Source: Chitinivibrio sp051745065 (lineage in GTDB: Bacteria > Fibrobacterota > Chitinivibrionia > Chitinivibrionales > Chitinivibrionaceae). Taken from it: a DNA stretch of 12,301 nt. A program made the position numbers and the translations under genes. Location: assembly GCA_051745065.1 (NCBI GenBank), contig JBNJDQ010000068.1, forward strand, positions 1 through 12,301, in the 5' to 3' direction. The notes below the pieces were generated by a model. It was not told where the DNA came from. It searched no databases and saw only the letters and a list, made by a program, of their open reading frames with translations. Below, piece after piece: positions 5,986-12,301 of the stretch (its first letter is position 1; each line of letters starts with the position of its first letter).

Positions 5986-7062
5986 CTACTGTACAGAGAA
6001 CGTGGCAAAGCGCCGGAAAAAATAATCTGTTCCGGAAAATACATCCCGCGTATTTATCACCATAAGCACGGAATAATCGCTGCGGGTCCGCACGGCAAGA
6101 GCGCGTACACCGTGCGCATCGACACGGGAACTGTCCTGGGCCAGGCGGAAGATATCACCGGTGCTGACTCCCGCACTGCTGCCCTTATCAACGATGAAAA
6201 GCTCAAAGGGATGAATACTCAGGTTTTCTGCAGGGCGATGGATCAAATCCGCCGTGCGGGGATCTGCCGTCTGATAGGCTGCCGCATCGACCGGCGGAAC
6301 CCCTTCGCCGTCAAAGCTGTCCGGAACAAGGCGGGCACCAGCCGGAATAACATCCCAGACCTCACCGATTCTGATGTACTGCCCGTCCTCGGCGGAAGCA
6401 GACACTGTACCCCGTGCGGTGGGAGTAACCACGCGGCACTCGCGGTCACCGACATCAATCCTTTCGGAAAGGGCGACAACAAGGTATTCACCGGAATCCA
6501 GGGGTTCCTCCTGGTCAGAAAGGGGCAGTTTTTTATACCGGGCATTTACCATGTTGCGCTCCAGATCGAGCGCCGCAACACCGGGCAGATCATCCCGGGA
6601 TGTTGTCCAGTGAAGAAAGGGAAGGGTCTTGCGAAACCCCGGACGCTGCAGAAAAGCAAGGGCCTGCCTGCTTTGGGAAGAAACCTGAGACTGTTCAGCT
6701 GTTACTGCCGCGCCGGCGGAGGTATCTTCCGCAGACGACTCCCCTGATTGGAAAAGCCCTTTTACGGATTTTTCAAAAGCCGAATCCTGCAGCCAGACCT
6801 GCTGGTCCTGATCTGCCGCGCCCGTTTGTGAATAACCGGGAATGCGCAGCATATCGCCGGGATATATCAGATGCGGATTGTACACGGAGGGATTAACCTC
6901 CCAGATCCGCTTCCATTCCCATCCGCTGCCCAGATACTTTCGGGATAAATTCCACAGATTATCCGTGGGTCTGACGGTATAGGTCTGGGCTCCGGCGCCA
7001 ACCGTCAAAAGGATCAGTACAAATAACAGAACATTTGCCGCGGATCGGGTAATTGCGTACAT
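5986..7062 (-). CDS. exported LysM-domain protein
   Basis: A 358-residue envelope protein. Residues 1-25 are a cleavable signal peptide ending AGA. A single LysM domain (about 27-75: YTVRPTDNLWNLSRKYLG...NPSVYNPHLIYPGDMLRIPG) should bind peptidoglycan glycan. A low-complexity linker (about 78-135) is followed by a beta-rich C-terminal region (about 185-358) with the segments FELFIVDKGSSAGVSTGDIF (286-305) and VRTRSDYSVLMVINTRDVFS (324-343). These recall the C-terminal part of LysM proteins found in deltaproteobacteria and relatives; no enzyme motif is seen. AAGGAG (7076-7071), eight bases before the ATG, supports the start. It is divergent from argJ and has a good own promoter. Confidence 0.88.
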   Translation of the reverse strand: MYAITRSAANVLLFVLILLTVGAGAQTYTVRPTDNLWNLSRKYLGSGWEWKRIWEVNPSVYNPHLIYPGDMLRIPGYSQTGAADQDQQVWLQDSAFEKSVKGLFQSGESSAEDTSAGAAVTAEQSQVSSQSRQALAFLQRPGFRKTLPFLHWTTSRDDLPGVAALDLERNMVNARYKKLPLSDQEEPLDSGEYLVVALSERIDVGDRECRVVTPTARGTVSASAEDGQYIRIGEVWDVIPAGARLVPDSFDGEGVPPVDAAAYQTADPRTADLIHRPAENLSIHPFELFIVDKGSSAGVSTGDIFRLAQDSSRVDAHGVRALAVRTRSDYSVLMVINTRDVFSGTDYFFRRFATFSVQ

Positions 7063-7091
7063 CGGTAGATCTCCTTAAGTTATATTTGTAA

Positions 7092-7119
7092 ATTATATAA
7101 TAACAGATTTTGATTACAA
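7092..7119 (-). promoter_or_regulatory. promoter of the LysM gene
   Basis: On the - strand TTGTAA (7119-7114), a 16-bp spacer and a perfect TATAAT (7097-7092) give a start near 7085, about 23 bases before the ATG. The same AT-rich stretch also holds TACAAT (7115-7120) on the + strand as a weak argJ -10. Confidence 0.45.
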
Positions 7120-7157
7120 TAGTTATTTTGATGACAGCCAAAGCAAGGGAGGTATTT

Positions 7158-8372
7158 TTGAAGAAAATCAGCAGCCGGGAAGTACCGGGAGGGGTTACAG
7201 CACCGGCAGGATTTACCGCCGCCGGGACAACTGCAGGCCTCAAACAGTCGGGCTCACCGGACACCGGGATTATTCTCAGCGAAGCACCCTGTACCGCAGC
7301 CGGAACCTTTACAACAAACCGAATCTGCGCTCCCTGCGTTGTGACAAACCGTAATCTGCTCCCCAGCGAAGATATCCGGGCAATTCTATGCAACAGCGGC
7401 AATGCAAATGCATGCACCGGTGAACAGGGATTTGAAGATGTACAGGCGGTCACTGCCCACTGTGAGAAACGCCTCAATCTTCCTGCCGGGGCAGTTCTTA
7501 CGGCATCCACAGGAATCATCGGCGAATTTCTTCCCGTGAATAAAATCACCGCCGCCACGGATACCCTTGCGAAAAATCTCCGCCCCGAGGGATCCCGGGA
7601 TTTTGCAACAGCCATTATGACCACTGATACCACTCAGAAAGAATATGCCCTGGAAGTTGAATTCACCACCGGCCATGCCCGCATCGGCGGTTGTGCCAAA
7701 GGCGCCGGTATGATTCAGCCCAACATGGCCACCATGCTTGGCTTTATCACAACGGATATTGCCATTGATACGGAGTCCCTCTCCTTTTTGCATAAACGTG
7801 CCGTGGAAATGACCTTTAATAATCTGACCGTTGACGGCGACACCTCCACCAACGACATGGTTCTGATAGCAGCCAACGGTACATCCGGGGTAACCGTGGA
7901 ATGCGAAAAAGATATCGAAATTCTTCAGAAAGCCCTGTTTACGGTATATAACAGACTCTGTGCACAAATCGCTGAAGACGGCGAAGGGGCCACAAAGCGG
8001 ATTGAAATCAATGTATACCGCGGAGCCGATTTCGCTGACTGCCGCAGGGCAGCAAAGGCGGTGGCGAATTCCAATCTGGTAAAAACGGCCATGTTCGGCA
8101 ACGATCCCAACTGGGGGCGTATTCTCTGCGCCGTGGGATATTCGGGGGCATCCTTTGATCCTGACACGGTACAGGTACGAATCGGCGATACTACAGTATA
8201 TCAGGATGGCGGGCCGGCTGATTTCGAACCGGCGGTGCTTTCAAAAATGATTGATTCCGCCGTCGTGCATATCACAGTGGATCTGGGATTCAATACCGAT
8301 ACCCATGCCGTGGCCCAAACCTGTGACTTCAGTTACGACTATGTAAAAATCAACGCGGAATATCATACGTAA
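7158..8372 (+). CDS. argJ: bifunctional glutamate N-acetyltransferase / amino-acid acetyltransferase (ornithine acetyltransferase)
   Basis: A 404-residue enzyme that moves the acetyl group from N-acetylornithine to glutamate, and in the bifunctional form also makes N-acetylglutamate from acetyl-CoA, closing the arginine acetyl cycle. It is an autoprocessing Ntn-type enzyme: KGAGMIQPNMATML contains the Ala191-Thr192 cleavage site that frees the nucleophilic Thr192. STGIIGEFLPVNKI (117-130) holds the oxyanion residues. CNSGNANACTG (78-88), the later FGNDPNWGRILCAVGYSG and the C-terminal YDYVKINAEYHT are family hallmarks. The TTG at 7158 is chosen because GGGAGG (7147-7152) lies five bases before it and the protein then begins MKKISSREVPGGVTAPAGF as in the family. 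Upstream ATGs at 7131 and 7110 lack a ribosome binding site. No other arginine genes are nearby. Mono- versus bifunctional activity cannot be told. Confidence 0.95.
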   Translation: MKKISSREVPGGVTAPAGFTAAGTTAGLKQSGSPDTGIILSEAPCTAAGTFTTNRICAPCVVTNRNLLPSEDIRAILCNSGNANACTGEQGFEDVQAVTAHCEKRLNLPAGAVLTASTGIIGEFLPVNKITAATDTLAKNLRPEGSRDFATAIMTTDTTQKEYALEVEFTTGHARIGGCAKGAGMIQPNMATMLGFITTDIAIDTESLSFLHKRAVEMTFNNLTVDGDTSTNDMVLIAANGTSGVTVECEKDIEILQKALFTVYNRLCAQIAEDGEGATKRIEINVYRGADFADCRRAAKAVANSNLVKTAMFGNDPNWGRILCAVGYSGASFDPDTVQVRIGDTTVYQDGGPADFEPAVLSKMIDSAVVHITVDLGFNTDTHAVAQTCDFSYDYVKINAEYHT

Positions 8373-8391
8373 AAAATATTCTTTCTCTTTG

Positions 8392-8420
8392 TTGAATATA
8401 GAGATTAACAAATGTATTTT
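8392..8420 (+). promoter_or_regulatory. candidate promoter of secDF
   Basis: TTGAAT (8392-8397), a 17-bp spacer and TATTTT (8415-8420) lie in the 98-base gap after argJ. A second option is TTTAAT (8418-8423), 17 bp and TATAAA (8441-8446). There is no argJ terminator hairpin in the gap, so readthrough from argJ is also possible. Confidence 0.35.
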
Positions 8421-8470
8421 AATCGCTATTACAGGAAAGTTATAAATCATAAATATATGAAAGGTGCACT

Positions 8471-10195
8471 ATGAGAAGAAGCAACATATGGGGTCTGGTT
8501 TTCACGTTGCTGTTTGTGATAATGGCAATTATGTTTCTAATCCCCAGTATTAAAGTTTACCGGGAGTCTCCCGCGACACAGCGCGAAATGATTAAGGAGA
8601 ATCCGGCCCTCAGTAAAAAAATTCTCAACCTCGGCCTGGATATTCAGGGGGGTGTGCGTCTTGTACTCGGTATTGATACAACAAAACTGACAAATGCGCA
8701 AAAAGAAAAAATTGCAGAGCAGGACAATCTCATGGATCAGATCTACACGGTCGTTGAAAACCGTGTGAATGCCCTTGGCCTTACAGAACCGATCATCCAG
8801 ACCGAAGGGGATGACCGCCTGATTGTGGAACTGCCCGGCCTTGCCGACGAGGAATCCGCCAAGAATCTTCTCAAGCGGGCGGCCAAACTCGATTTCTACC
8901 TCGTAAAGGACAACTCCGGAAAAGACATTGAGAAGGTCGTTTCCGATATCGATCGCGTTCTGACAGCACTCTCCGATCCTGTCAGCAATAATGATGGTAC
9001 CTCTGACGCTACAGACGAGCTGGATGAGTTGGATGAGTTGGATGAGCTGGAGGATACGGAGACAGGCGAAGACGAAAGTACAGACACTGCCGATGCAACC
9101 GATACAGGAGCGCAGAAAACGCCCTTTTCCTCTTTGATTGCCGGAGTCGACGAAATGGGGCTGCGTGCTCCCGAGGCCAACCGCGAGGAAATTGATTCTC
9201 TCCTGGATCGTCCCGAGGTTACCCGTGCTCTGCGCGGATCAACCTTTATGTGGAGCTATAATCCCGCTGTGCAAAACCGCGGTGACGGTCGCACGGATAC
9301 ACTGAAAAGCGACGCGGGCAGTCCGATCTACCGCCTCTATCATCTTAAGAGCGAACCAAGCATGGGAGGAACCCACCTGGAAAGTGCCAGTGCCATGCGC
9401 TCACAGGACGGTATCGGCTACGAGGTATCCCTTTCGTTTAACCCCCGCGGTGCCAAGAAATTCGGCCGCGTAACCGGGCGGAATACGGGACGCCAGCTTG
9501 CCATTGTTCTGGATAATACGGTCTACTCCGCTCCAAATATCAATGAAAAAATTTCCGGCGGCCGTGCCTCAATCAGCGGCAGCTTCACCAAAGGCGAGGC
9601 AGAACGCCTTGCCATTGTTCTCCAGTCCGGTGATCTGGAAGTACCTCTGAAAGTGGAGCAATCCACCAAAGTCGGTCCTTCTCTGGGGCGCGCCTCCGTG
9701 GAAAAAGCGTTCTACGCAGCGCTCGTGGGTCTTATCCTTGTCATGCTCTTTATGGTATTCTACTATAAGCTCTCCGGTCTTCTCGCTGTGGCAGCACTTA
9801 TTCTGAATATCATCTTTGTTATCGCCATCATGGCAAGTTTCGGTGCCACCCTGACCCTTCCGGGGATTGCCGGTCTTATCCTGATTGTCGGTATGTCCGT
9901 GGATGCCAATGTAATTGTATTTGAACGGATAAAAGAAGAAATCGAGAATAAAAGCACCGTGATAAAAGCAGTTGACGCCGGTTACAGCCGTGCCTTTGTT
10001 GCCATTATGGATGCAAATATCACCACCCTTTTTACAGCGTTTGTTCTGTACAAGGTTGGTTCAGGCCCCATCAAAGGGTTTGCCGTAACACTTATGAGCG
10101 GTATTTTTGTATCCCTCTTTACGGCGCTCACTTTTACAAAGATGGTCTTTCATTTTATTCTTGACTCGAAGAAAATTAAGAAACTGAGCATATAG
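8471..10195 (+). CDS. secD: protein translocase subunit SecD
   Basis: A 574-residue inner-membrane protein that, with SecF, uses the proton-motive force to pull preproteins through SecYEG. TM1 is about 6-26. The conserved LGLDIQGG motif is at 54-61. The large periplasmic P1 region carries beta-rich blocks (about 87-145 and 316-395). TM2-6 follow from about 411 with the signatures LPGIAGLILIVGMSVDANVIVFERI (463-487) and AIMDANITTLFTAFVLYKVGSG (511-532). An acidic low-complexity insert (about 168-217) interrupts P1 and includes four DEL repeats (182-193). AAGG six bases upstream supports the ATG. secF follows after 17 bases, as in most bacteria. Length is close to E. coli SecD (615). Confidence 0.96.
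   Translation: MRRSNIWGLVFTLLFVIMAIMFLIPSIKVYRESPATQREMIKENPALSKKILNLGLDIQGGVRLVLGIDTTKLTNAQKEKIAEQDNLMDQIYTVVENRVNALGLTEPIIQTEGDDRLIVELPGLADEESAKNLLKRAAKLDFYLVKDNSGKDIEKVVSDIDRVLTALSDPVSNNDGTSDATDELDELDELDELEDTETGEDESTDTADATDTGAQKTPFSSLIAGVDEMGLRAPEANREEIDSLLDRPEVTRALRGSTFMWSYNPAVQNRGDGRTDTLKSDAGSPIYRLYHLKSEPSMGGTHLESASAMRSQDGIGYEVSLSFNPRGAKKFGRVTGRNTGRQLAIVLDNTVYSAPNINEKISGGRASISGSFTKGEAERLAIVLQSGDLEVPLKVEQSTKVGPSLGRASVEKAFYAALVGLILVMLFMVFYYKLSGLLAVAALILNIIFVIAIMASFGATLTLPGIAGLILIVGMSVDANVIVFERIKEEIENKSTVIKAVDAGYSRAFVAIMDANITTLFTAFVLYKVGSGPIKGFAVTLMSGIFVSLFTALTFTKMVFHFILDSKKIKKLSI
9014..9049 (+). repeat. 9-bp tandem repeat inside secD (DEL x 4)
   Basis: Four copies of GAY-GAG-YTG encode Asp-Glu-Leu four times (residues 182-193). 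The copies differ only at synonymous C/T positions. The reading frame is kept, and the next residues (E-D-T-E-T-G-E-D-E) extend the acidic stretch. Confidence 0.9.
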
Positions 10196-10212
10196 GAAAG
10201 TTGAAGGTTACT

Positions 10213-11163
10213 ATGAATAATACAACGTTCAATATCAATTTTGTGGGCAACAGGAAAACCGCTGTCATCGTATCGGGCGTTCTTATCCTGGTGACGGTTC
10301 TTGCCCTGATCATTCGGCGCGGGCCCAACTACTCTATTGATTTTACCGGCGGGACATCTGTCACCATCGCTTTGGAAAACCGGGATCTGACAGCGGATAA
10401 AGATAAGATTCGTGAAAAGATTCAGGAACTGAATTTCTCCGGCTTTGGTGAACCCAAGGTAATAAAGGACGGTTCCCGCTCAATGATCCAGATTACGGTG
10501 AAACAGAAGGATTCCGAAGAGGGAAAGATTAAAGCTATGATTCTGGACAAAATGAATGATCTCTATCCGGAAATCAAAAAGAGCAATATATCCGCAGAGG
10601 AAGTGGGCAGCAAGGTCGGCTCCGAACTGACCTCCAATGCCCTGTGGGCGATTTTTCTCTCCCTGGTGGTTATTGTTCTCTACATTGCGTTCCGTTTTAA
10701 GTTTGCCTACGGCCTCGGGGCAATTGCCGCCCTGGTCCATGACATTCTGATAACAATCGGCTTGTTTGCAGTTCTGGACTGGGAAGTCTCCCTGCCCATT
10801 ATTGCGGCCATTCTTACCATTGTCGGGTATTCCCTGAATGATACGATCGTACTCTTCGACCGTATTCGTGAAAACCTGACAGAGCATCTGGATAAAAAGA
10901 TGAGTCTCTCTGATACTCTTAATATCAGTATCAATCAGACGCTCTCACGAACATTGATTACCTCCCTGACAACACTCTTTGTTGTCTTTGCAATCTTTGT
11001 TGTGTTTATCCCCACGGAAAATATTCTCAAATACTTCTCCGGTGCGCTTCTGGTGGGAATTATCTCCGGTACCTACTCTTCCATCTTTGTGGCAACGACG
11101 GTCTTGCTGTACCTCAGCAAAAAATGGCCCATTACAGAGGCGGAATCAACGGGTAAAAAATAG
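10213..11163 (+). CDS. secF: protein translocase subunit SecF
   Basis: A 316-residue inner-membrane partner of SecD in the proton-driven export motor. TM1 is about 15-34, followed by the conserved YSIDFTGGTSV (40-50) and a periplasmic domain to about 140. Five more TM segments follow, with the signatures IAALVHDILITIGLF (171-185), AAILTIVGYSLNDTIVLFDRIRENL (198-222) and SRTLITSLTTLF (245-256). The ATG at 10213 has AAGG five bases upstream. An in-frame TTG at 10201 would add four residues but has only a close AGGA. It is co-transcribed with secD, 17 bases after its stop, and a strong terminator follows. Confidence 0.96.
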   Translation: MNNTTFNINFVGNRKTAVIVSGVLILVTVLALIIRRGPNYSIDFTGGTSVTIALENRDLTADKDKIREKIQELNFSGFGEPKVIKDGSRSMIQITVKQKDSEEGKIKAMILDKMNDLYPEIKKSNISAEEVGSKVGSELTSNALWAIFLSLVVIVLYIAFRFKFAYGLGAIAALVHDILITIGLFAVLDWEVSLPIIAAILTIVGYSLNDTIVLFDRIRENLTEHLDKKMSLSDTLNISINQTLSRTLITSLTTLFVVFAIFVVFIPTENILKYFSGALLVGIISGTYSSIFVATTVLLYLSKKWPITEAESTGKK

Positions 11164-11187
11164 AGATTACTTCGAAATGATACCATT

Positions 11188-11217
11188 GGGGAGTTTCACG
11201 CGAAACTCCCCTTTTTT
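11188..11217 (+). terminator. strong rho-independent terminator after secF
   Basis: GGGGAGTTTC (11188-11197), loop ACGC, and GAAACTCCCC (11202-11211) form a perfect 10-bp stem, followed by six Ts (11212-11217). It begins 25 bases after the secF stop. The next gene's ribosome binding site starts at 11220, leaving no room for a promoter after it. Confidence 0.9.
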
Positions 11218-11228
11218 ATGGAGGAACC

Positions 11229-11906
11229 ATGGATTCAAACCTGCTTTTACGCATCCCCGCGATACTCATCGCCCTGACTGTGCATGAATTATCCCACGGC
11301 CTGGCGGCCCTGCGTATGGGGGACACTACCGCCCGTGATGCCGGACGGCTGACCCTCAACCCTCTGCCCCATCTCTCTGTTGCGGGCACCCTCATGCTCC
11401 TCTTCGGCCCCATTGGCTGGGCAAAGCCGGTTCCCGTGGATCCCCGGGCCTTTCACAATCCCCGCCGGGATATGATGTGGGTGGCCCTGGCAGGGCCCGG
11501 TGCAAATATTGCTGCAGCCATGGGAACCATCGTGTTGTTTCACCTTATTGCAGGCCCGGCACAGTCAGCTTTGACAGGGCAGGTTCTGCAGAACACCATG
11601 CATTTTCTGGTTTTTTTCTACATTATTAACCTCGGTCTTGCTCTGTTCAATCTGCTCCCCGTAGCACCCCTTGACGGCTACAGCGTGATGACCGGTATTC
11701 TTCCACGGGATACGGCTGTTCGGTACGCGCACTTCAGCCGCTACGTTCCCCAGATCTTTCTGGGGCTCCTTGTTCTCGAGTGGATCGGTGTACCGCTCTT
11801 TTCACGCTTTATTATTCGCCCTGTCTTCGGCCCGTGGTTCTCCCTGTGGAACAGCTTTCTCCCTCCCGATATCGCACAGTTCATGAATCAGCTGTTCAGT
11901 TTCTGA
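11229..11906 (+). CDS. site-2-protease family (M50) membrane metallopeptidase
   Basis: A 225-residue polytopic membrane protein of the short S2P-like M50 group. The zinc motif VHELSHG gives His19, Glu20 and His23 in the first helix, and the third zinc ligand motif NLLPVAPLDG (141-150) provides Asp149. The GWAKPVPVDP segment (63-72) and the AGPGANI segment (88-94) are typical of this subgroup, which lacks the PDZ domain of RseP. Such enzymes cut substrates within the membrane; the substrate here is unknown. GGAGG (11220-11224), four bases before the ATG, fixes the start. It lies directly after the secDF terminator, so its transcription depends on readthrough or an internal promoter in secF. 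Length is normal. Confidence 0.92.
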   Translation: MDSNLLLRIPAILIALTVHELSHGLAALRMGDTTARDAGRLTLNPLPHLSVAGTLMLLFGPIGWAKPVPVDPRAFHNPRRDMMWVALAGPGANIAAAMGTIVLFHLIAGPAQSALTGQVLQNTMHFLVFFYIINLGLALFNLLPVAPLDGYSVMTGILPRDTAVRYAHFSRYVPQIFLGLLVLEWIGVPLFSRFIIRPVFGPWFSLWNSFLPPDIAQFMNQLFSF

Positions 11907-11916
11907 AACGGCAATC

Positions 11917-12186
11917 TCAGTGGTATCGGCGGTCTCTGCGTGACAAATCCCGCCGCTGCTGCTGAGTACTGCCGCCGGAGCGGATGACATCTCTGTCGGA
12001 AAACGTCTGAAAAGCCTCCACTTCAACTCCTGAGTCATGATGATGGCCACTCTCCTCAAGATGCCTGACCCGTGTCTGCAATGCAGTAATCTCCCGGTTC
12101 AGACGCAGAAATTCTTTTTGCACAATACTCCGAAAAAGGGCAAAGTCCCGTTTCATCGAATGCTGTTTATGCCTGTCCTGTTCCAT
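11917..12186 (-). CDS. small coiled-coil protein of unknown function
   Basis: An 89-residue soluble protein without a signal peptide or membrane segment. Residues about 14-46 form a helix with hydrophobic residues at V22, F26, L29, I33, L36, V40 and L43, a clean 4-3 heptad pattern that predicts a short dimeric coiled coil. HHH (48-50) and a very basic, polar tail (77-89: QQRRDLSRRDRRY) follow, which could touch nucleic acid; that is a guess. GGGAGGA lies about five bases upstream of the ATG, stronger than for most genes here, which supports a real gene. It converges on the M50 gene with a 10-base gap. I do not recognise a family. Confidence 0.65.
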   Translation of the reverse strand: MEQDRHKQHSMKRDFALFRSIVQKEFLRLNREITALQTRVRHLEESGHHHDSGVEVEAFQTFSDRDVIRSGGSTQQQRRDLSRRDRRYH

Positions 12187-12210
12187 ACAGTCCTCCCTTC
12201 ATTTATCTGT

Positions 12211-12239
12211 ATTGTACATCGTGCAGAAAAAAAGAAACT
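12211..12239 (-). promoter_or_regulatory. weak promoter candidate for the coiled-coil gene
   Basis: On the - strand -10 TACAAT (12216-12211, 5/6) lies 24 bases before the ATG at 12186. The -35 at 12239-12234 is a poor match. The remaining bases to 12301 are AT-rich and show no gene. Confidence 0.25.
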
Positions 12240-12301
12240 AATAATCCGAAGAATATGAACAAAGAGCAATAAGATGTGAAGTGCCATTGAATAAAGAAGA
12301 G

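Noticed and set aside
6959..7633. 224-codon open frame on the - strand
   Set aside because: Overlaps the LysM gene start and argJ in antisense; both of those have strong family evidence.
7386..7967. 193-codon glycine-rich open frame on the - strand
   Set aside because: Antisense shadow of argJ; no start signal.
9014..9049. Tandem repeat as a CRISPR or VNTR element
   Set aside because: It is a 9-bp coding repeat kept in frame within secD, with no spacers.

Overview
The window is a chromosomal housekeeping region from a Gram-negative-type bacterium with roughly balanced base composition. Two proteins carry lipoprotein signals, one LysM protein has a signal peptide, SecD and SecF are separate proteins, and the sigma factor is a short primary-type sigma without region 1.1. 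That sigma layout (about 288 residues) is common in the Bacteroidetes/Chlorobi/Fibrobacteres superphylum. The strong GGAGG-type ribosome binding sites and TTGACA/TATAAT-like promoters argue against Bacteroidetes proper. A Fibrobacterota or Chitinivibrio-like organism is my best but unproven guess. I see no phage, transposon, CRISPR array, tRNA or rRNA.

Layout. At 1-296 there is a possible 3' gene remnant, an inverted repeat and a promoter. A large secreted lipoprotein with PPC-like and lipocalin-like domains follows (+, 297-1844). It converges on glucose-6-phosphate isomerase (pgi, -, 1978-3306), which has its own terminator. A 364-base gap (3307-3670) holds a pgi promoter candidate, a 12-bp palindrome and, on the + strand, a good promoter followed by a strong UUCG terminator with no credible ORF between them. 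I read this as a candidate small RNA that shows a perfect anti-Shine-Dalgarno sequence in a hairpin loop. Next, on the - strand, is a probable operon read rpoD-type sigma -> small lipoprotein -> pgsA (phospholipid synthesis). Upstream of it lies a LysM protein (-, 5986-7062), divergent from argJ (+, 7158-8372; arginine synthesis; TTG start). Then come secD-secF (+, protein export motor) with a strong terminator, a site-2-protease-family membrane peptidase (+) starting 12 bases after that terminator, and finally a small coiled-coil protein (-) convergent with the peptidase.

Most genes are core functions: glycolysis, phosphatidylglycerol synthesis, transcription initiation, arginine synthesis, and protein export with intramembrane proteolysis. 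Several (SecDF, PgsA, LysM protein, S2P peptidase, three exported proteins) concern the cell envelope. The least explained items are the candidate sRNA at about 3533-3676, the ribosome-binding-site hairpin before the small lipoprotein gene, and the two unrecognised proteins at 297-1844 and 11917-12186.
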